Positions 57,754 through 64,000 of a stretch of 64,000 bases of DNA are shown one piece after another; the stretch's first letter is position 1, and each line of letters opens with the position of its first letter. The DNA is taken from contig CM072890.1 of NCBI GenBank assembly GCA_037013685.1, positions 2,051,335 through 2,115,334 of the forward strand. Direction: 5' to 3'. The notes beneath the pieces were generated by a model, which had not been told where the DNA came from, made no database searches, and saw only the letters and a list, made by a program, of their open reading frames with translations. Source of the stretch: Acridotheres tristis (taxonomy: Eukaryota > Chordata > Aves > Passeriformes > Sturnidae). The position numbers and the translations under genes are program-made.

Positions 57754-57891
57754 GGAGTAAGGCGTTGCAAACAGTACGTATGCTTATTTAAAGCAGTAAT
57801 CTCTTTGGTCTAATCTAGTTACATACTTTCGTCTTTTCTAAGAGTCTGCCCACAGCAGATAAACACACAAACCTTCTTGTGCTGCACCAAC

Positions 57892-57899
57892 TGACGTCA
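57892..57899. promoter_or_regulatory. Perfect CRE octamer TGACGTCA
   Basis: A second full CRE in intron 1, within a locally CpG-containing stretch (57891-57945). A forkhead-type TGTTTAC lies at 57950-57956 and a C/EBP-like ttgcaaac near 57765. It may be part of an intronic enhancer. Confidence 0.4.
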
Positions 57900-58923
57900 G
57901 CAGTCGCTTAGGAACCGCCTTTGGTGCAAAAGTGGTAGTACCGAAACTATGTTTACAATTGAAAAAGAATGAAGTATGCAGGGCTCAGCAGAGCTTTGGG
58001 GGAAAGAGATACACGTTTTATAAATGTTAACTGCAAAAGGGCTGCTCGAAATATTTTGTCTGCTCAAATATGGTTTGGTGAGCGCCTAGAATTTTATTTT
58101 TTAATATATTTTCAATAGTAAAATTATCACTCTGTCCAGAAAAAAAAATAAAAATAAAAAGTAGTTGTCAGTTTTGTCAGTTCGGAATGTAAGCTTTGGG
58201 CTCCTTTCACATCTGTATAATCTGTAAATGGAAATTCAAACCCAGTAACAACTTTACTGGGTAAGTGTTTACAGGGACAAAGCCCTGTTGTTCCCACAGC
58301 ATGAAAACAAAAGATGTCACAAAACAACCTGCACCAATAGAAATAATCATCCCATCACTATTTCCTAAGTAGTCAACTGTTTAGGAAGTCCAGTATTTAA
58401 GGAAATTAGAAGTGCTGTATTTTAAATAAATAAGTAGAAAATTATTTAGAAGACTCTGAAGAATAAACAGCATAAAACTAAAACATAAAAGCTCTTTGAG
58501 ACAACTCTCCAAATAACCTGAATTTACAATTACAGTATTTTAATTTTGAAAAAAATGGGTGTGAAAACTCCATGAACAGGCTTACTTATTAGTCTGGTGT
58601 AATCTACAAGTAAAGCTCAAATTCTAAGTAGCCTGATACTTTCCATTCTATAAAGTTTCTAACGACTTCCGAAAATTTGTTGAATAAGAAAAAAAATTGC
58701 ATCATCACACAAGTTTAAAAAATGGCATTTAAAGTGCCAGACACAAGTGTTATATCTAGCAAACCCTCTCCAGCTCCAGGCTCTGGAAATGAAGCAGTTT
58801 TCTCATCAGAGCTGGGCTAATAGGAATGCACTGTAATGTCAGACATCATAACAGAGGGAGTCTGTATCCTGTGTGCTCACATTCCTCTGAGAAAACATGA
58901 AGGAAGAAGCTAAAACTCGAGTG

Positions 58924-58958
58924 GCCAAAAAAAAAAAAAAAGAAAAAAAAAAAAAAAG
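58924..58958 (+). repeat. A-rich simple repeat
   Basis: Two A-runs separated by a single G. A further A-rich (AAAAT)-type tract lies at 59128-59162. Confidence 0.85.
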
Positions 58959-61317
58959 ACACTGCAGAGAACATGGAATAATTTCAGTCAATATTACAAA
59001 ACCCAGAATGCTAATTTTCATATTCTTCTGACAGATATCCAAGATAAAACCCCACAAGTGCAATTATTTACTCAGACCTGAGAGGTTGTGTGTGTTTATT
59101 ACAATTTTTTGCTGCATACATCTCCCAAAATAAAAATAAAAAAATAAAAAAAAATAAAAAAACACAACCTGCATGGAAAGAGAACAGGGTCTGCCTAATA
59201 TAATCATTACCATAAATTTAGGAAGGCTAACTGGAATAAGCCTGATATTAAATGGAAGTGATCAATATCAAGAACATTTCCTCTTCACTTCATAAAAAAA
59301 CCCCACCACCCATATGTAAAGTGGAAAAAGTAGAGAAAAGGCAGTAAACAGGGGTAAACCTCACTTTTTGAATACTTAGTTCCTGGCATGCAAAGAGTTT
59401 TACCAATTCTCTGAAACCAAAACAAGCACAAGGAGCAAGTAAAACCAACTTGATCTGAAGCAGATAATGACTGATTTTACTCATCTCTGCATCTTTTGGT
59501 CTTCTATCAGGAATGGGAGAAAGCTCTGATTCCAATTCAGGGGTGATTCCAATGCACCCCTAAAGAATATTGTCTCTGGATAAAGCCCAGAAGTCATTTG
59601 GGCCAAGAATAACTATATGATCCCAAATGAAACATTTCAACACCATCCAAAGGTCTAAGTAGTTTATGTGGAAGTGAAGCAGAGAGATCTGAAGGGAAAA
59701 AATGGCTCTCCCAAACTCAGCAATGCCTTACTCACTGACTCAGACAGAGCTCTGAAACCACCTCAGCTTGCTTTCTGATTTACATGCCTGTACCTGGGCT
59801 CTAAGTCAACTTTTCCAGAATTCTGAATTTACTTCCCATCACACCTCCAAACTGAGTTGCCAGTCTCCTTCCACCCTTGGGAAACAAAGCATCACCTTTT
59901 GTGCTGCTGGACCTGCAACCAGCCCAGGGGCTGAAGGGAACAACTTGCTGCTCAAAGTGCTGTACCCTGAGAATTGTCAGCACAGCTCAACCATTCTGCC
60001 ATGGGCAGCAACAGGAGCAGCAAATTCTACTCTCTCAAATCCTGGCAAACCTCTCTAAAGAGACTTTCAGAAGCCACCTGGATAATCCTTCCAATATCAC
60101 TCGGGATGGGAAGGAAAGAGCAAGAAACAAATGTCCAGTTGTTACCAGAAAATGCAGCCTGTGCACTAAACACACACTGCACACAATTCTAGCCAGAATT
60201 ATGGTCCCACAATGATGCTTTGTGACCCACAAAGAGCTAAGACTTACTGGGGGAGTGTTTTGTTGTTCTAAAAACTTTACCATTTCCAGGACCAGTTATA
60301 AGTGTCTTTTCCCTTCTTCACCCTCTCCTTTGTAAATGTTAGCTAGTTAATTTTAAAACAAACAAAAACATCACCTCACTGCCTAAACAGATGACACACA
60401 CCTATGAGCAATGCAATAAACTATAAACATAAAAACCATCTTATCTACAAGCAAAACGTGAACTTGGAGATGCAATGGGAAGCATTCTTCACAAACACAA
60501 GTTCCATTTCCTAGAGTGGAGCAGAAATAACTCTGAGCATCAGAAAAGACTGAGGAAAATGAGTGGTGAACGATGTTAACAAATCTTCATGCTTTCTGGT
60601 CATTTAGTGGAAAGAAGTTCTATGAAAACTCATATTTTGTTTGAAAAGAAAGCTTCTTTGCTTCATCCTTTTATCTGCTGCCCATTTTACTATTCAGGGC
60701 TCCACCAAGAACAGACTGTGACCTATCCTTTTATTTCTGAATAGATACAACACAAACAAAATACCAGTGAGACAACTTTCTTTTACATCCCAGCAGCAGC
60801 AGCAGTCAGGCCCCACACCAGATCTGAACTTGTTCAAGCTCATCCTCCAAAGAATGGCCATTGCCATTTCAATCTAGTAGCCTGCTACACCGAAAAAGAA
60901 ATTGTAGTCTCTGCAACAAAGGCACAGAGCACACAAAAAAAAAAAATAGCCAAAAAATAAGACAGCATTTCATTTCTATTGGTGCTGTCATTGCTAGACA
61001 GCTCGTTTCCATAACTGGTAAAGACTGAGGAGCAACAATTTTAAGTCCTTCCAACAGCACAGGAAATACACTGTCATGTTTCACTCCATAGAAGAGAATC
61101 TTCCCAAAAGTTGAAGAAACACCTCAACAAGTCAACAAGGAGTATCAGGACAATAAATACACTTTTGCAGTAAAAGGATAAGTGCCTCTGTGAGGAGCAC
61201 AAATGATGAAATCCTAAGAAGTTTTGTCTTTGTGGATTACCTGGCAGCTTGGAGCTGGATGTTTATCTTCTGTTAAATTTCACTGCAATAAGCAACGATT
61301 TCAGAGACCCTAAGGAT

Positions 61318-61665
61318 GAATAATCCAGACTGTTCAGCCTGGAGAAGAGAAGGCTCCACGGAGACCTCACAGCAACCTCCCAGTGTGGGAAAGGGAAAGC
61401 CAGGGAGGGACTGTGGTGACAGGACAGGGAAAATGGCTCCAAACTGAGAGAGAGAACAGCTTGAGATTAGATATTTGGAAGAAATTCTTTACTGTAAAGG
61501 TGAGGAAGCACTGGAACAGGTTGTCCAGAGAAGCTGGAAGTGTTCAAAGCCACACTGGATGGGGCCATGGCCAACCTGGTCCCGTGGAAGTTGTCCCTGC
61601 CCATGGCAGGGGGGTGGAATTGGAATATTAAGGTCCCTTCCAACCCAAACCTTTCTATGATTTTA
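61318..61665 (+). mobile_element. CR1 LINE, 3'-end copy
   Basis: It contains tgttcagcctggagaagaga, tccagagaagctggaagtgt, gttgtccctgcccatggcag and the 3' end aaggtcccttccaacccaaa followed by cctttctatgatt. Little diverged, one of the clearest copies. It is antisense to PDE3B. Confidence 0.92.
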
Positions 61666-61914
61666 TCAATGATTGCATGACAGAAAAGTATTTGAATTAA
61701 ACTACAATGCGTGTACACATACACTGTGTGTTGATATTTAAATTTGTCTACATTTACATTAAGGTCTTCATTAAAGAGAGGGATATATCCCAAATAAATT
61801 ACCCTAGAGAAGTATATCCAAGAAAGGAGGTCAGAACAGCCACTTCAGAGACAACCTGGAAAACAGACATCTGTGGTAAGGGAACAAAATTTCTTTACCA
61901 AGTCCAGATAAAAT

Positions 61915-62200
61915 TATAGAATTTTTAAGGTTGGGAAAGAACTTTAAGATCACCAAGTCCAACTAGGTTTAGCACTAGCACCACGTTCACCATTAGGCCA
62001 TGTCCTCAGGTACCCTAACCAGGTGTTTTGAACACTTCCAGGGATGATGGGCAGCCCCTGGGCCCTGTTCCAATGCTTTACCACCCTCTCCACGGAAATA
62101 TTATTCCTAATATCCAATCTAAAGCTCTCCTGGGATAACTTGAGGCCATCTCCTCTCATTTCATTGCTGGCTACCCCCTCCTTTCAGGCAGCTGTAGGGA
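61915..62200 (-). mobile_element. CR1 LINE, 3'-end copy (different subfamily)
   Basis: It starts at an antisense 3' end (attatagaatttttaaggtt, caccaagtccaactagg) and continues through gccatgtcctcaggtaccct, gccctgttccaatgctttac and aaatattattcctaatatcc. It lies tail-to-tail with the copy at 61318. Confidence 0.85.
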
Positions 62201-64000
62201 GTGATAAAGAATCCCTGCAAGTTCTGAACTAAAGTTTCCATCATGAGAGATGTTCAGAGGAAACTCAACTTGAGGGAGATCACAAAAACAAGTTGGTCAA
62301 GACTAGAAAAAGCTACTTATAAAAGAAATGCTGGATCAAACAGTTCAATTAATTTCTCTTCAATGGAAAAAAAAACCTAAGCTGGTGCTAGAAAACACAG
62401 ATGTAGAAACTTCAAACTTACTAACTCCACAAGACTGAGTCACATTACCAGGTTTAAATAATGTTGACTCCCACTTTCACACTGGAACAGTTTTAATTAA
62501 TTGCCTCAGGCCACAGAAAAAGAGCTACTACTTTGCAAACTAGAAAATGCAGTTTCTCAGTGTGTATAAATGGTTATTAAAAATTATTACAACTGCTTAA
62601 ACAAAGACATTCTGTAGAGTTCACATCAGTTATCAAACCAGACTACTAAGCAGTATGGCTTAAATGTCAAAATGCAAAAGCTGCTATTTAATTTCAACAA
62701 TTTTTTATTATATTTTTGACATTGGAAATATTAGTAATATTAGTAATATAAAAAAGTCGTGTAGCTCTCTTGAAGTTCCGAGACTTCAGTGTGAATATAC
62801 AGGGAAATTTACAATATTTAGTCATCAAAATGGTTCAGTCAACAAAAAACCAGATCTGAAAATGGGGTGGGGAAGGCAGGTATCTTCTGTGAATGTTGGG
62901 CATTCTAATTTTTTTTTCTAATTTTTTTTTTTAATAAATTTTTTTAATTTGGGGGCATAAGGAGTTTTTTTTAATTCAAGCTTCAAAGTAAGTGTTGTAA
63001 CAATCATTACCAAGTAACCAGCACAGCAGAATGTATCAATTCTTCAATCAAAACCAATAAATCCACCCAAAGAACTTACAAGAAACTATAGAATGAATGG
63101 CATCATCATGTCAGTATTCCTAATTTTCATATTGAAAATTTGAAACATTTTGAATACTTAGTTGAAATTTTCTGACAAAATATTGTCTTCTGAAAGCACT
63201 GTCTTTAACCATTTTGTCAAAACAAGAATCTTTTACAAGTGTTCCAAGAAAAGAGAGACTAAAACTCTCTTTTACATAACGAAACCTAAAAAATACAGAT
63301 CTATGATGGTTTTTTTGCACTTTAACAGAGGAAAAAAAATCTGTAATCTTATCATGAATCAAGCTATATATTAAATACCAAAACAGACACTTAAGAGATT
63401 CTGAAATCGCTTCTGTTTGATGCTTGTTTCAGACCAATAGGTAAAAGGGTGACCTTTGCTTTTCCTCGACTCACACAGGGCTGTAATCAAGTTAATTAAT
63501 TAATTAAAATCCGCACACAGGACATTTGCATTGAGAACCAAGCCTGTGATATATAAGACAGATTTTTGGCTGGAGGCTGCCAGACAGTGAGGTTTAAAAA
63601 ATAAAGCAGAGAAATCAGATTAGAATTGCCTGGTCTGGCCTGGGGTTTCATCCCTGATGGCACTGAGCATTTACAGGAAACATTGGCTAAATTCACAGAG
63701 CATTCAACTTTTGACAGGTTGTCAGCCACAACAAGGAGATTTGGCAAAACATTTCAAGCCTTGTGGGCTACTTCTCCAAATATTTAATTTATCAGAAACA
63801 TTAATGGCAGAATGGAATTCAGCACAAAATATCCACCCGTGCCCACTCCGATTTCCTGAGCAGGTTTCACAGTATGCTGTGAAATGGGCATTAGCAATAT
63901 TAGCATTACACAGAGCTGCTTTAGGGCCACCACAAAGAGAAGCCACTGTGCCCCTTTCCTTGACATATTATGGGGTCATTTATAGCTCTTTATAGTGGGT

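Overview
The window looks like a stretch of a bird nuclear genome. The evidence is an intron-rich vertebrate gene, an AT-rich non-coding background, and many truncated CR1 LINE copies with avian-type 3' ends (the 'ggttggaagggacc' class and its complement). A finer assignment is not supportable; a passerine is a guess.

One protein-coding gene is recognisable: PDE3B, the membrane-associated cGMP-inhibited cAMP phosphodiesterase 3B, on the minus strand. Fifteen coding exons join without a frame break from 22842 down to the stop codon at 5723-5725. Together they encode 780 residues: part of the linker after the N-terminal membrane region, the basophilic phosphorylation-site region, the whole HD-type catalytic domain with the PDE3-specific insert, and the acidic and basic C-terminal tail. 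Compared with mammalian PDE3B these are exons 2-16. Exon 1 (membrane-insertion region and start codon) is absent, so it should lie to the right of base 64000 on this strand's upstream side. All catalytic motifs are intact and every intron has GT/AG ends.

Layout: 1 to about 3870 is probably intergenic, with a tight cluster of AP-1 consensus sites (222-977) and a CR1 fragment. About 3875-5722 is the 3'UTR, with at least two plausible poly(A) signals. 5723-22842 is the compact coding part. 22843-64000 is intron 1, more than 41 kb, with no supported exon. Intron 1 holds CR1 fragments, simple repeats, two perfect CRE octamers (44503 and 57892), a local direct duplication near 34.7-35.1 kb, and the most striking object in the window: an indel-free minisatellite of 32 exact 21-bp units at 31936-32607. 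That array is stop-free in all six frames and carries one forkhead-like motif per unit.

No tRNA, rRNA, CRISPR array or second protein-coding gene could be supported. Repeat-family and orthology calls come from pattern recognition and remembered family sequence, not from a database search.
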